NCBI GenBank assembly: GCA_905214325.1
Contig: CAJMLT010000003.1
Span: 4,736-68,735, forward strand
Source: an uncultured bacterium
Lineage (GTDB): Bacteria > Actinomycetota > Coriobacteriia > Coriobacteriales > Eggerthellaceae
DNA: 64,000 nt
Reading direction: 5' to 3'
Positions 45,733 to 54,648 of the stretch are shown here, piece by piece. How positions within the stretch are numbered: the first letter of the stretch is position 1; the number at the start of each line of letters is the position of its first letter. Below the pieces are notes generated by a model. That model saw only the letters and a list, made by a program, of their open reading frames with translations, made no database searches and was not told the origin of the DNA. A program made the position numbers and the translations under genes.

Positions 45733-46463
45733 AAACCCATCTCCTCATCGACGATCAGTAGGCGCTGGCAGAACGGGCACTGCGACACGGGTGCCTGAGC
45801 ACGAGCCTGACTCAAACGCCCCTGATCGAATGTTGCCCGACAAGCACCACAGCGGTCTTTTTCCAGGCGGGCAAGCGCGATACCACCACACCGTTTCGAT
45901 GCGGTATCGTATGCCGCCAGAAGGTCCTTGCTCAGATGATCGGCTATGGCACTATGAGCTTGCTCCCCCTCGGTGATACGGGCCTTGAGAGTGCAACCCT
46001 GCTGCTGAAAGGAAGCAACCAGACGTTGTTCCTGCTTGTCGAGTTCTTCACATGCTTGCATGATCTGCTTCATAACGGGACTGATACGGGCGACCTGATC
46101 CTCCACGGCTTGAAGGTCGGCGGTGATCTTCGCGCGGCGCTTCACGATACCGTTCAGTTCCTTGCTATGGGCTTCAACGCTGCGGAAGTCACCCTGCACC
46201 TGCGAGAGCGTATCTTCGGCATCCTTTTGCTTGATGGCGAGTTGGCCATCTTCGGCGCTCAGGGTATCGAGCTCCTCTTCGGCCGCATCCAGCATATCCT
46301 GCACCTGGGTCTTCTTCTTCAAGACACCGCTCATCTTCTGACGAGAATCCAAAATAGCCTGACGATGAGGTAATTCCTCGAATTCCTTACGGGCGGATAG
46401 CACATCCCTGTCAACCTCTTGCAGCTTCTGTAAAAGTACGATTTCCTGATCGGTGGCACGCAT
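45729..46463 (-). CDS. Coiled-coil C4 zinc-ribbon protein (DUF164/CdsZ-like)
   Basis: 244 residues. A long coiled coil (10-160; LQKLQEVDRDVLSARKEFEE and similar) ends in a zinc ribbon with RCGACRATFDQ and QCPFCQRLLIVDEE, the C-x2-C pairs of the zf-RING_7/DUF164 family. Members are nucleic-acid or ribosome associated and often sit beside NIF3 and RNase H-like genes, exactly as here. The stop codon context overlaps the RNase HI-QueD start as ATGA. Exact role unknown. Confidence 0.86.
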   Translation of the reverse strand: MRATDQEIVLLQKLQEVDRDVLSARKEFEELPHRQAILDSRQKMSGVLKKKTQVQDMLDAAEEELDTLSAEDGQLAIKQKDAEDTLSQVQGDFRSVEAHSKELNGIVKRRAKITADLQAVEDQVARISPVMKQIMQACEELDKQEQRLVASFQQQGCTLKARITEGEQAHSAIADHLSKDLLAAYDTASKRCGGIALARLEKDRCGACRATFDQGRLSQARAQAPVSQCPFCQRLLIVDEEMGL

Positions 46464-46488
46464 ATCTATCTACACCCTTCTGGAGAGA

Positions 46489-47361
46489 TTAACGCCTGAT
46501 GGATTCAGGCGTCGACCAGTTATCCGGCTGATTAAGTATGGTAATGCAAGATTCATCAACCCCTGCGGCGATGATCTCGGAAGCAAGTAAAGCGCACAAA
46601 GGGCGCTCCGAAACATCGTGACCCAACTCGATTATGCACAAACCCGATTCACGGGCGTTGAGCGCATCGTGGTATTTCACCTCACCGCACACCAGGCAAT
46701 CGATCGAAGCAGACAGGCACATCTGCAAAGAATCCGATGCCGACCCCCCACAGACCGCAATACGTTCAAGACGTGTGGAAGAGGCCCCCCAAACCCGGGG
46801 AAGCATTTCAAACACCGACACGCAACGGGCTGCGAGGTGCTTGAGGTCCAATGATTCACCATCGGGAACACAGACACAGGCGAAACCTTTGGTCGGGTCA
46901 TGGGGTAAAGGATCGAGCGGAGCGATGGTCTTCAGGCGTAGAAGGCCCGGAAGAACGGCAAGTCCTTTTCGCGATACGTCGCAGGCCGTATGGAAGGCCA
47001 TACAGCAAAGACCGTGTGTAAGAGCGAAATGGACACCGGCACCGGAGGTCTGTCCTTCCAGATCAAACGGCATGAAACGATCGGGCGGATCGAGAAAAAG
47101 TGGATGATGGGTAACGAGCACATTCGCCCCATTCTCCACCGCCGAGCGCATCGTTGCCACCGTTGGATCGAGTGCCACGACAACACCCTCGATCTGCGCA
47201 CGGGGATCCCCGACGGACAAGCCCGTACGATCCCATGAACAAGCATCCTCGGCAGGAAAAACCTTCAGAAGCGCTCTCTCAAGATCACCCACATACAATA
47301 CGCCGCCCCTCGCGGCTATACTCCCCGAAGACGTTTTCCTCAAAGACTTCGAATCTTCCAT
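46489..47361 (-). CDS. NIF3/DUF34 family dinuclear-metal protein
   Basis: 290 residues. Metal-binding motifs of the NIF3 family are recognisable: LVTHHPLFLDPP (His-His), MAFHTACDVSR (His...Asp, a variant of HTNLD) and ELGHDVSERP (GHxxSE). The N-terminal WDRTGLSVGDP is typical. Proposed roles in the literature are GTP cyclohydrolase I-like (DUF34) activity or metal insertion; nothing here decides between them. A pterin/GTP link is interesting since a QueD domain is encoded 0.8 kb away. Slightly longer than average because of an N-terminal Ser/Lys extension. Confidence 0.88.
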   Translation of the reverse strand: MEDSKSLRKTSSGSIAARGGVLYVGDLERALLKVFPAEDACSWDRTGLSVGDPRAQIEGVVVALDPTVATMRSAVENGANVLVTHHPLFLDPPDRFMPFDLEGQTSGAGVHFALTHGLCCMAFHTACDVSRKGLAVLPGLLRLKTIAPLDPLPHDPTKGFACVCVPDGESLDLKHLAARCVSVFEMLPRVWGASSTRLERIAVCGGSASDSLQMCLSASIDCLVCGEVKYHDALNARESGLCIIELGHDVSERPLCALLASEIIAAGVDESCITILNQPDNWSTPESIRR

Positions 47362-47381
47362 GACGTCTACCTCCCCTGATT

Positions 47382-48191
47382 CTATTCAAGCGGCATGACC
47401 CGCCTCCCGCCACCGGGCAGAACCACCGTGACTTCCCGATAACCCGCATCATACATCAGACGGTATCCCTCCATGATATCCCTATTGACATGCATGGGTG
47501 TATGGGCATCGGCACCGATCGTGACCGGAATACCGGCACGATTGAATTCTCGGAGCAAACCTTCGTTGGGATACATTTCCTTACAAAGATAATAGTTTCC
47601 CGAAGTGTTGACCTCCACCATACGTCCGCCTGCCCGCGCAGCTTCTGCGGCTTCGCGGTAAAGACGCTGCGGATCGAAAGAAGGATAGATGTTGAATTTC
47701 TTCACCAAATCGGGATGGGCCATAACCGTGAAAGGAGCCGAAGAAGTCACCGCTTCACACCAGATCTCGAAATAGCGACGCCAGATGACATCGGGGCCCA
47801 ATTCGTCCCAATGGCCTCTCTGCGCAGGATCATCGAAAGGCCATGCATCGACGAAATGGACGGACCCGATGATGAGATCGAAGCAATCGAATTCATCGGG
47901 GGCGAAGGTTCTATCCTCATCGGACCCGAGCCAATCAAGTTCGCAACCGAGCACCACTTCCATATCGGGATAGAGTTCACGCTGGCTGAGGACGTCACGA
48001 CGATAGTGTTCGAGAGCGCTTCGGGGCATCGATATATAATTGTCAGGATCGAAATCGGCACTCAAAGGGTAATGCTCCGTCACGGCGATATTCTTCATTC
48101 CCACGCGATGAGCCCATGCCGCAAGCTCCCCGATACTCCCCTCCCCATGACCGGTGAGATTGGTATGGTTATGCTGACTGACGAGATCCAT
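47382..48191 (-). CDS. PHP-domain phosphoesterase (histidinol-phosphatase HisK-like)
   Basis: 269 residues from the ATG at 48189-48191 (MDLVSQHNHTNLTGHGEGSI), which has AAGAAGGA upstream and lies just after the cysteine-desulfurase stop. PHP metal motifs: SQHNHTNLTGH, VTEHYPLSAD, GCELDWLGS, IGSVHFVDAW, MAHPDLVKKF and IGADAHTPMHV. These match the histidinol-phosphatase branch of the family. Upstream ATG/TTG choices would run into the desulfurase gene. No other histidine gene is nearby, so the exact substrate is uncertain. Confidence 0.87.
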   Translation of the reverse strand: MDLVSQHNHTNLTGHGEGSIGELAAWAHRVGMKNIAVTEHYPLSADFDPDNYISMPRSALEHYRRDVLSQRELYPDMEVVLGCELDWLGSDEDRTFAPDEFDCFDLIIGSVHFVDAWPFDDPAQRGHWDELGPDVIWRRYFEIWCEAVTSSAPFTVMAHPDLVKKFNIYPSFDPQRLYREAAEAARAGGRMVEVNTSGNYYLCKEMYPNEGLLREFNRAGIPVTIGADAHTPMHVNRDIMEGYRLMYDAGYREVTVVLPGGGRRVMPLE

Positions 48192-48216
48192 GTTCCTTCT
48201 TTCCATCGTTAAACGA

Positions 48217-49410
48217 TTAACGGACGATACTATCGAAGATCGCAACGAAGCGATCGATGTCCTCATCCGTGGTCAACCTTCCCAGGGAAATACGGAGAGA
48301 ACCGAGTGCTTTTTTCCTTTCGATACCCAATGCGCTCAACACATGGGAAGGGTCGAGGGAATGCGACGAACAAGCCGATCCGCCCGAAACGCAAACCCCC
48401 CGATTGTCGAGGTCGAGGATAAGTGTTTCGCTTTCCATACCCTCAACGAGCACGTTGACGATATGAGGAGCGTAGCGCAGATCCCCCTCTTTCCAGGGTA
48501 CGCTTGCCTCCACGCGCGGGTTGTCCAATAGAGCCCGGTAACAACGATCGCGCAGCTTCCGCAAGCGCGCCGGCTCGCTTGCCAATTCCGCAACCGCCTG
48601 TCGCGCAGCGGCGGCGAATCCACAGACACCGCACACGTTCTGCGTACCGCTGCGTTTGGCGGATTCCTGACCACCACCGACCATTTGAGCGGAAAACGGA
48701 GTTCTCGCCTTGAGGTAAAGGGCACCCACACCCTTCGGGCCCCCGACTTTATGCGCGGATAAGGAAAGCGCATCGACGTTCCACCCCTTGACATCGAGAG
48801 GCATCTTCCCGAGCGCTTGCGTGGCATCGGTGTGGAACAAAGCCCCCCGTTCATGGGCGACACGCGCCAAGGCACCCACATCCATGATGCTTCCCACCTC
48901 ATTGTTGAGGGTCATGATCGAAACGAGGATCGTTTCGTCGTCTATGACCTCCTCAAGCGCCTCCGGGCTTACGCACCCCGAAGAATCAGGGTCGACGAAG
49001 ACGATCTGAGCCCCCCATGTATTGAGGAGACGGGCAGCCGCGAGAACGGCATCGTGCTCGATGGAGGAGATGATTATCTTCGGCACACACCCATGGTCGC
49101 CCGATTGATCGGCGCGCATCATGAGGGCATCGGTAATACCGAACAGAGCCGCGTTATCGGCCTCCGTAGCACCCGAAGTGAAAATAACCTCATCGGGACG
49201 AGCACCACCCATCGCTCGACCGATGTCCTTACGGGCTGCTTCGAGATGACGGAAGGCATCGCGGCCCGCGGTATAGAGGGAATTGGCATTGGCCGATCCA
49301 TGCGCGATCCCTTCGATCCCGGGCGTGAGAAACGGCTGCATGGCTTCGGCGGCAGCAACAGACAAAGGCGCGGTCGCCGCCCAATCAAGATAGAGAAAAT
49401 CGGATGTCAT
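48217..49410 (-). CDS. Cysteine desulfurase (IscS/NifS family)
   Basis: 397-residue PLP enzyme that supplies sulfur from cysteine for Fe-S clusters, thiolated tRNA and cofactors. The fold-type I motifs FTSGATEADNAALFG, SSIEHDAVLAAARLL, FHTDATQALGKMPLD and the PLP-lysine region LSLSAHKVGGPKGVGALY are present. The catalytic Cys is in SGGSACSSHSLDPSHVLSAL, the long-loop IscS-type context. It may feed MnmA at 2928. No iscU or iscR is adjacent. Its start overlaps the rpe stop codon as ATGA. Confidence 0.92.
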   Translation of the reverse strand: MTSDFLYLDWAATAPLSVAAAEAMQPFLTPGIEGIAHGSANANSLYTAGRDAFRHLEAARKDIGRAMGGARPDEVIFTSGATEADNAALFGITDALMMRADQSGDHGCVPKIIISSIEHDAVLAAARLLNTWGAQIVFVDPDSSGCVSPEALEEVIDDETILVSIMTLNNEVGSIMDVGALARVAHERGALFHTDATQALGKMPLDVKGWNVDALSLSAHKVGGPKGVGALYLKARTPFSAQMVGGGQESAKRSGTQNVCGVCGFAAAARQAVAELASEPARLRKLRDRCYRALLDNPRVEASVPWKEGDLRYAPHIVNVLVEGMESETLILDLDNRGVCVSGGSACSSHSLDPSHVLSALGIERKKALGSLRISLGRLTTDEDIDRFVAIFDSIVR

Positions 49411-50096
49411 CGACCCTGCGCCTTTCTTCCTGCTTCACGTATAGCGCGCACTGCTTCACGGGGATCATCAGCCGCGAACACCCCAGAACCCGCCACCAGA
49501 ACGTCAGCACCTTCGGCACACACGAGACCTGCGGTCCGCGATGCACCGATACCCCCATCCACTTCGATGAGAAGATCGGGGTTCACCTGGCGGGCCCTAC
49601 CCGCGATCTGAGCCACGCGTCGTTCGCTTCCCTCTATGTAGGATTGGCCGGAAAAACCCGGATAAACACTCATGATCAACACCATATCGAGATCGGCGAT
49701 GAAAGGCTCGATGGTGCAGATGTCCGCATCGGGTCTGAGGGTGAGAGCGGGACGCGCGCCTGCCTCCCTGATGCGCTCGATCACCTCGGCCGTCTCCTTC
49801 GCATCCTTCAAAGCTTCGATATGCACGGAAACCAGATCGGCTCCGGCATCGAGATACCAGTCGATCTGGTCGAGGGGGTTGGTGATCATGAGATGAACGT
49901 CAAGGGGTAGATCGGTGATGGCTCTCAGTTGTTTCACGAAGGGAACACCGAGAGTAAGGTTGGGAACGAAATGACCGTCCATGACGTCAACATGAATGAA
50001 ATCCGCTTGGGCTTCTTCGAGCATACGGATATCTCGACCGAAATTCATGAAGTCAGCCGAGAGGATTGAGGGAGCTATCTTGATATCACCGAACAC
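49407..50096 (-). CDS. rpe: Ribulose-phosphate 3-epimerase
   Basis: 229-residue TIM barrel interconverting ribulose-5-phosphate and xylulose-5-phosphate. Metal and catalytic motifs: APSILSADF, FIHVDVMDGHFVPNLT (His-Asp), DVHLMITNP, MSVYPGFSGQ and LIEVDGGIG. The last four bases overlap the start of the cysteine desulfurase gene. Normal length for the family. Confidence 0.96.
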   Translation of the reverse strand: MFGDIKIAPSILSADFMNFGRDIRMLEEAQADFIHVDVMDGHFVPNLTLGVPFVKQLRAITDLPLDVHLMITNPLDQIDWYLDAGADLVSVHIEALKDAKETAEVIERIREAGARPALTLRPDADICTIEPFIADLDMVLIMSVYPGFSGQSYIEGSERRVAQIAGRARQVNPDLLIEVDGGIGASRTAGLVCAEGADVLVAGSGVFAADDPREAVRAIREAGRKAQGR

Positions 50097-50188
50097 GCGT
50101 TTTTCCTTCCGAATGGTATATCGTTGCCTTCATTCTACGCAGACAGTGGGATATCGAGAGGAAAAATCAGGTGAAACGCAGAGGACGA

Positions 50189-50662
50189 TCACGTATGATG
50201 CGCTTCGAGTTCGAGAAGGAAGCGCTTGATTTTGAGATCCGCCACATAACCGACCGGGTCACCGTGGGCGCCGATGACCCGATGGCAGGGGATCAACAGG
50301 GGTAGAGGATTTTTATTGTTGGCCCCGCCGACGGCACGTAGAGCGGAAGGGTTGCCCACCATCGCCGCGACTTCGCGATAGGTGCGGGTCTGGCCGTAGG
50401 GAATCGTTGAAAGGGCGTCCCATACCTTCAACTGGAAAGCACTTCCCCGAGGCGCAAGGGGAACGTCGAAGGAAGACCGCTTGCCGGCAAGATATTCCTG
50501 AAGCTGATTGGCTACCTCATTGGTGAGGGTGCTTGCCCGGTAACTCCCCTCGAGTTGCTGCGCTCCGAAAGCGACACGGATAATCGCCGATCCATCCGAA
50601 GCGATGGAGACGCGCCCCAAGGGAGTGGGGTAGACGAAAAATGTGGCATCATCCGTTTTCAT
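50189..50662 (-). CDS. ogt: Methylated-DNA-[protein]-cysteine S-methyltransferase (Ogt/MGMT)
   Basis: 157 residues from the ATG at 50660-50662 (MKTDDATFFVYPTPLG), with GAAGGAG upstream. Suicide DNA repair protein that removes O6-alkyl groups from guanine. The helix-turn-helix segment is YREVAAMVGNPSALRAVGGA, and the acceptor Cys is in LLIPCHRVIGAHG. Located downstream of gpsA, from which it is separated by 29 bases. Confidence 0.93.
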   Translation of the reverse strand: MKTDDATFFVYPTPLGRVSIASDGSAIIRVAFGAQQLEGSYRASTLTNEVANQLQEYLAGKRSSFDVPLAPRGSAFQLKVWDALSTIPYGQTRTYREVAAMVGNPSALRAVGGANNKNPLPLLIPCHRVIGAHGDPVGYVADLKIKRFLLELEAHHT

Positions 50663-50691
50663 GGATACTCCTTCTCCCCTGAAAATCCCGA

Positions 50692-51732
50692 TCATCGCCT
50701 GGAAGCGGTTCCACCCTCATCCCCGTTGGATTCAAAACCCCAGAACTCGGTGGTCAAAGGGCGGTTGAAAAGTGCTTCGGATGCCTCACGTAGCGGAGTG
50801 TTCTCCCAAACGATCGCACGGACGACCTGAGCAATGGGGAGCTCCACTTGATATCGATCAGCGAGAGGACAAATCGTGCGACACGCCAAAGCCCCCTCGA
50901 CAACCATGTGGGTCGACTCCTCGTACGCGGCAAGAGAGCCACCCTGGGCGAGCATCTTGCCGAACGAGCGGTTACGCGAATGCTCGGAGGTGCATGTCGC
51001 AATCAAGTCACCTGCACCAGCAAGTCCCATGACCGTCATGGCGTCTCCCCCGCAGGCCAGAACGAGACGACCCATCTCGGCCATACCGCGCGTCATAAGC
51101 ATAGCCGCCGTATTGTCGCCATACCCCAAGCCATAGGCACCACCGACGGCGATGGCGATAACGTTTTTGAAAGCCGCACACACTTCGACGCCGAGATAAT
51201 CGGACGAAACGTAACAGCGAAAATACGATGTGGTGAAAAGATCCCTGAAAAACCGTGCCGTCTCATCGCTGCGGGAGGCGATGACGGTACCGGTGGGAAC
51301 CTGCGTTATGACTTCTTCCGCATGGTTGGGCCCCGAAAGCACCGCCAGACGATCAAGTCCCCCCATCACCTCATCGAACACTTCGATCGGCAGAAGAGAG
51401 GTGTTTTCCTCGACGCCCTTAGAGCAGATGACGATAGGGGTGTCATCGGAAACGAAAGGATGAATTCTGATGGCAAAATCCCTCATAAGACGAGAAGGGG
51501 TCACCATTACAACAGCCTGAGCGCCGGTGAGGCACCGCTCGAGATCGTGCGTGGCGGAAACGGCCTCGTCCAATCTTACGTCGCTCAGGTAACGTGGGTT
51601 GCGATGCTCCTGCGTGATAGCCGAAGCAACCTGCGGCTTACGCGCCCACATGACAACCTCGTTACCCGCATGTGCAAGGGTTTGTGCAAGCGCCGTACCC
51701 CACGACCCCGCACCGATGAGGGCTACCTTCAT
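50692..51732 (-). CDS. gpsA: Glycerol-3-phosphate dehydrogenase [NAD(P)+] GpsA
   Basis: 346 residues. Reduces dihydroxyacetone phosphate to sn-glycerol-3-phosphate for phospholipid synthesis, complementing PlsY upstream. The NAD motif IGAGSWGTALAQTLAHAG, CSKGVEENTSLLP and the catalytic-lysine segment VCAAFKNVIAIAVGG are visible; the C-terminal helical domain has GLAGAGDLIATCTSEHSRN. The ATG at 51730-51732 shares its A with the plsY stop (TGATG), so translation is probably coupled. A GTG one codon earlier is an alternative start. Confidence 0.95.
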   Translation of the reverse strand: MKVALIGAGSWGTALAQTLAHAGNEVVMWARKPQVASAITQEHRNPRYLSDVRLDEAVSATHDLERCLTGAQAVVMVTPSRLMRDFAIRIHPFVSDDTPIVICSKGVEENTSLLPIEVFDEVMGGLDRLAVLSGPNHAEEVITQVPTGTVIASRSDETARFFRDLFTTSYFRCYVSSDYLGVEVCAAFKNVIAIAVGGAYGLGYGDNTAAMLMTRGMAEMGRLVLACGGDAMTVMGLAGAGDLIATCTSEHSRNRSFGKMLAQGGSLAAYEESTHMVVEGALACRTICPLADRYQVELPIAQVVRAIVWENTPLREASEALFNRPLTTEFWGFESNGDEGGTASRR

Positions 51733-52379
51733 CACGCCTTCTCCTTCTTGGATCCGATGCGGTTTTCCTTGTGGTGTATCAAGCGGTCGATGTTCTCCCT
51801 ATGAGCGAACACCACATTGAGCGCGGCAAGGGTCAAGATCGCGATGGCCGCCCAATTTCCCCAAAAATAAAACGACGCGAAGAACGGACAGGCGAGAGCC
51901 GCAGCGATGGACCCCACGGACACATAGCGCGTAAGGATGACCAATACGGCGAAAAGAAGTAGTTCGAGACAGGCACCAACGGGTCCGAAGATGAAAAAGA
52001 GCGACCCGACGGCGACGGCGATACCCTTCCCCCCATGGAATTTCAGCCAAGGGGAATAGATGTGCCCGACCGTACACCCAGCAAACGTGATGGCCATACA
52101 GATGCCACCCGTTATCGAAGTGATATCGCAGGCAAGAAAAGCGGCACATACCGTCCCCAGATAACCGGAAAGAACCCCCTTCCCGAAATCAAGCAGAAAA
52201 ACAGCCGATCCACCAACCTTGCCCAAAGACCGCATGGCATTGGTGGTTCCTATGTTGCCGGATCCTTCCTTGCGGATATCCTTTTTGAATACCAACTGGG
52301 AAATTATGAGACCGAAGGGAATCGATCCCAGAAGAAACGTAACGACGAAAAGCAGGCTTATCGCTGCAAAGGCTTCCAC
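51732..52379 (-). CDS. plsY: Acyl-phosphate glycerol-3-phosphate acyltransferase PlsY
   Basis: 215-residue membrane enzyme with about five transmembrane helices. Conserved cytoplasmic loops: LGSIPFGLIIS, GSGNIGTTNAMRSLGK and FHGGKGIAVAVGSL. It makes lysophosphatidate from glycerol-3-phosphate and acyl phosphate. Lies between der (8 bases) and gpsA (overlapping), so lipid precursor supply and the acyltransferase share one message. The C-terminus is basic (HHKENRIGSKKEKA). Confidence 0.94.
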   Translation of the reverse strand: MEAFAAISLLFVVTFLLGSIPFGLIISQLVFKKDIRKEGSGNIGTTNAMRSLGKVGGSAVFLLDFGKGVLSGYLGTVCAAFLACDITSITGGICMAITFAGCTVGHIYSPWLKFHGGKGIAVAVGSLFFIFGPVGACLELLLFAVLVILTRYVSVGSIAAALACPFFASFYFWGNWAAIAILTLAALNVVFAHRENIDRLIHHKENRIGSKKEKA

Positions 52380-52386
52380 TTCGACT

Positions 52387-53697
52387 TCAGTCCTTTCGCT
52401 TGAATTTCAGACGTATGGGGGTTCCCGAAAGATCGAACGACGATCGCAGACGATTTTCGAGATATCGCTCAAACGAGGGCTCGATGATATCGGGGTGATT
52501 GCAGAAAAACGTGAACTGGGGCGGACGAGATGCGGTTTGGGTCACATACTTTATCTTGAGCAACTTCTTGCCCTTCGAAACGGTATGCCCGAAATCACGT
52601 ATCTCCTGAAGCCAATTGTTCAATCGGCTCGTTGAAATGGTTTGCTCGTAATTCTCATAAGCCGTTTCGATCGCCGTCCATATACGATGGACGTTCTTGC
52701 CCGATAACGCCGAAATGGCGATGACGGGAGCATACCCCACGAAGGTAAGACGGTCCTCGATACGTTCACGGATCCGCGCTTTCGCCTCAGGACCTTCGAC
52801 GAGATCCCACTTATTGAGGATGACCACCATAGCGCATCCTCTCTCGGCGGCCATGCCGGCAACCCTCTGGTCCTGATCGGTCAGACCGAGCGTGGAGTCG
52901 ATGACGAGCAACACGACCTCGGCACGATCGATGGCACGCAATGCACGAACGAAACCATAGTATTCCACATCCTCATCGATGACACTCTTGCGGCGAAGAC
53001 CTGCGGTATCAACGATGGTGTAATAGCGGTCCTCGTGGTAGACCGTCGTATCGATGGCATCGCGCGTGGTTCCCGCAACATCGGAAACGATCGAGCGTTC
53101 GTCGTCGGTCATTTTGTTGGTGAGGGAGGACTTCCCCGCGTTGGGTCGACCGATGATCGCCACGTTGATAGATTCGATAGTTTCCGGCATCGCGTTCTCA
53201 TCGGGGAAACGAAGAATCATCTCATCGAGCAGATCACCGGTTCCCGTACCATGCAATGCCGATACCGGCCAAGGCTCCCCGATACCCAAACGCATGAATT
53301 CCCACATCGCATCGTTGCTGTCGGGATTATCCATCTTATTGACCACCAGTAAAACCGGTTTCTTCGTTTTGCGCAGAATGGAGGCGACCGCTTCGTCGTC
53401 GGTATTGATGCCCGTACGTCCATCGACGATGAAGATGATGACATCGGCCTGCTCGGTAGCCACCAACGCCTGGGAGCGGATAGAGCTCTGGAACGAATCG
53501 TCCCTACCCATTTCTATGCCGCCCGTATCGATCAAGGTAAAGGATCGACCGTTCCAGTCGGCCTCATGATACGATCGATCGCGCGTAACCCCACGCATCT
53601 CATGGACGATGGCTTCGTTGTTCTGCGCGATACGGTTGACGAACGTCGACTTTCCCACATTGGGACGCCCGACGACGGCGACGATTGGCAATGCCAT
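52387..53697 (-). CDS. der: GTPase Der (EngA)
   Basis: 436 residues with two tandem GTPase domains. G1 motifs are GRPNVGKSTFVNRI and GRPNAGKSSLTNKM; G3 motifs are DTGGI and DTAGL; the G4 motifs are NKMD and NKWD. A KH-like C-terminal domain (about 345-436) with PPQFTFFCNHPD and a basic RLKFKRKD end follows. It acts in 50S ribosome assembly. Part of the ispH-der-plsY-gpsA stretch. Confidence 0.96.
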   Translation of the reverse strand: MALPIVAVVGRPNVGKSTFVNRIAQNNEAIVHEMRGVTRDRSYHEADWNGRSFTLIDTGGIEMGRDDSFQSSIRSQALVATEQADVIIFIVDGRTGINTDDEAVASILRKTKKPVLLVVNKMDNPDSNDAMWEFMRLGIGEPWPVSALHGTGTGDLLDEMILRFPDENAMPETIESINVAIIGRPNAGKSSLTNKMTDDERSIVSDVAGTTRDAIDTTVYHEDRYYTIVDTAGLRRKSVIDEDVEYYGFVRALRAIDRAEVVLLVIDSTLGLTDQDQRVAGMAAERGCAMVVILNKWDLVEGPEAKARIRERIEDRLTFVGYAPVIAISALSGKNVHRIWTAIETAYENYEQTISTSRLNNWLQEIRDFGHTVSKGKKLLKIKYVTQTASRPPQFTFFCNHPDIIEPSFERYLENRLRSSFDLSGTPIRLKFKRKD

Positions 53698-53789
53698 GAT
53701 TCATCCTAACTCGTGTTTTTTCGTAACTCAGAATACCACGATGCACGACCCCGCAAGAAAAAAGCTCGTGCTTCGACCGAGAAGATAGA

Positions 53790-54647
53790 TCAATCTCCGC
53801 AGTCGAGACCTTCGAGATAGGCGATAACCGATTCTATCTGATCCTCGGGCGTTGAAGCTCCCGCGCTGACTCCCACGATACGGCAACCGGCGAACCACTG
53901 GGGGTCTATTTCCTCCACCGTTTCTATATGATGGACCGATTCGCAACCATGCTGACATATTTCATAGAGCCGGGTGGTGTTAGACGAATTGCGACCGCCG
54001 ATGACGATCATGACGTCAACCTGTCCGGCGAGTTCGGCCGCTGCGACCTGACGCTGAGTCGTTGCGAAACAGATGGTATCCTTCACCAGAGGCTCGAATC
54101 CACGGGCACGGCACGCGGCGACGATGCGGTCCAGCTTCTCATGGGACTGAGTCGTCTGCACAACAATACCGACGGGATCGGCAAGGTCGGAGGGAATGTC
54201 GGCAACATCACCCACGATCGTGCAAACTCCCCCCACCCCACGTGCATGAGCGGAGATGCTCTCCACTTCGGGATGCCCCTCCTCCCCCACGACGAGAACG
54301 TGATAGCCTTCTTTGGCCAAGCGGGCGGCAGCGCGTTGCGCCCGCATGACATGAGGGCATGTCGCATCGATGACATCGATATGAAGCCGCTCGAGCGCAT
54401 CGATGACATCGGGCACCACTCCATGGGAGCGGATCACGATCGTCTCGGTCGCGATGTCGTCGAGGGAGTCCGCCACCTCCACCCCTTGTCGCCTCAGGCT
54501 TTCGACGACACGGGGATTGTGGATCAAAGGACCGAGTGTGGAAACGCTTTTCTCGGCGGCCGAAGCGCTCTCGACCATATCGAGTGCCCGCTGCACGCCG
54601 TAGCAGGCTCCGGCGAAGTCAGCTCTTTTCACGATGAGGGAAGCCAT
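53790..54647 (-). CDS. ispH: 4-hydroxy-3-methylbut-2-enyl diphosphate reductase IspH
   Basis: Last step of the MEP isoprenoid pathway, giving IPP and DMAPP. The start is the ATG at 54645-54647 (MASLIVKRADFAGACYGVQR), one base after the plsC stop, so the two are tightly coupled; 285 residues. The three [4Fe-4S] cysteines are in AGACYGV, DATCPHVMRAQ and ICFATTQRQ. Substrate loops include LGPLIHNPRVVE and RNSSNTTRLYE. In some clostridia IspH is fused to S1 domains; here it is stand-alone and rpsA is distant. Confidence 0.95.
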   Translation of the reverse strand: MASLIVKRADFAGACYGVQRALDMVESASAAEKSVSTLGPLIHNPRVVESLRRQGVEVADSLDDIATETIVIRSHGVVPDVIDALERLHIDVIDATCPHVMRAQRAAARLAKEGYHVLVVGEEGHPEVESISAHARGVGGVCTIVGDVADIPSDLADPVGIVVQTTQSHEKLDRIVAACRARGFEPLVKDTICFATTQRQVAAAELAGQVDVMIVIGGRNSSNTTRLYEICQHGCESVHHIETVEEIDPQWFAGCRIVGVSAGASTPEDQIESVIAYLEGLDCGD

Positions 54648-54648
54648 G

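Noticed and set aside
48192..48266. Longer start of the PHP phosphatase gene at 48266
   Set aside because: It lies inside the cysteine desulfurase gene and lacks a ribosome binding site; the ATG at 48191 has one.
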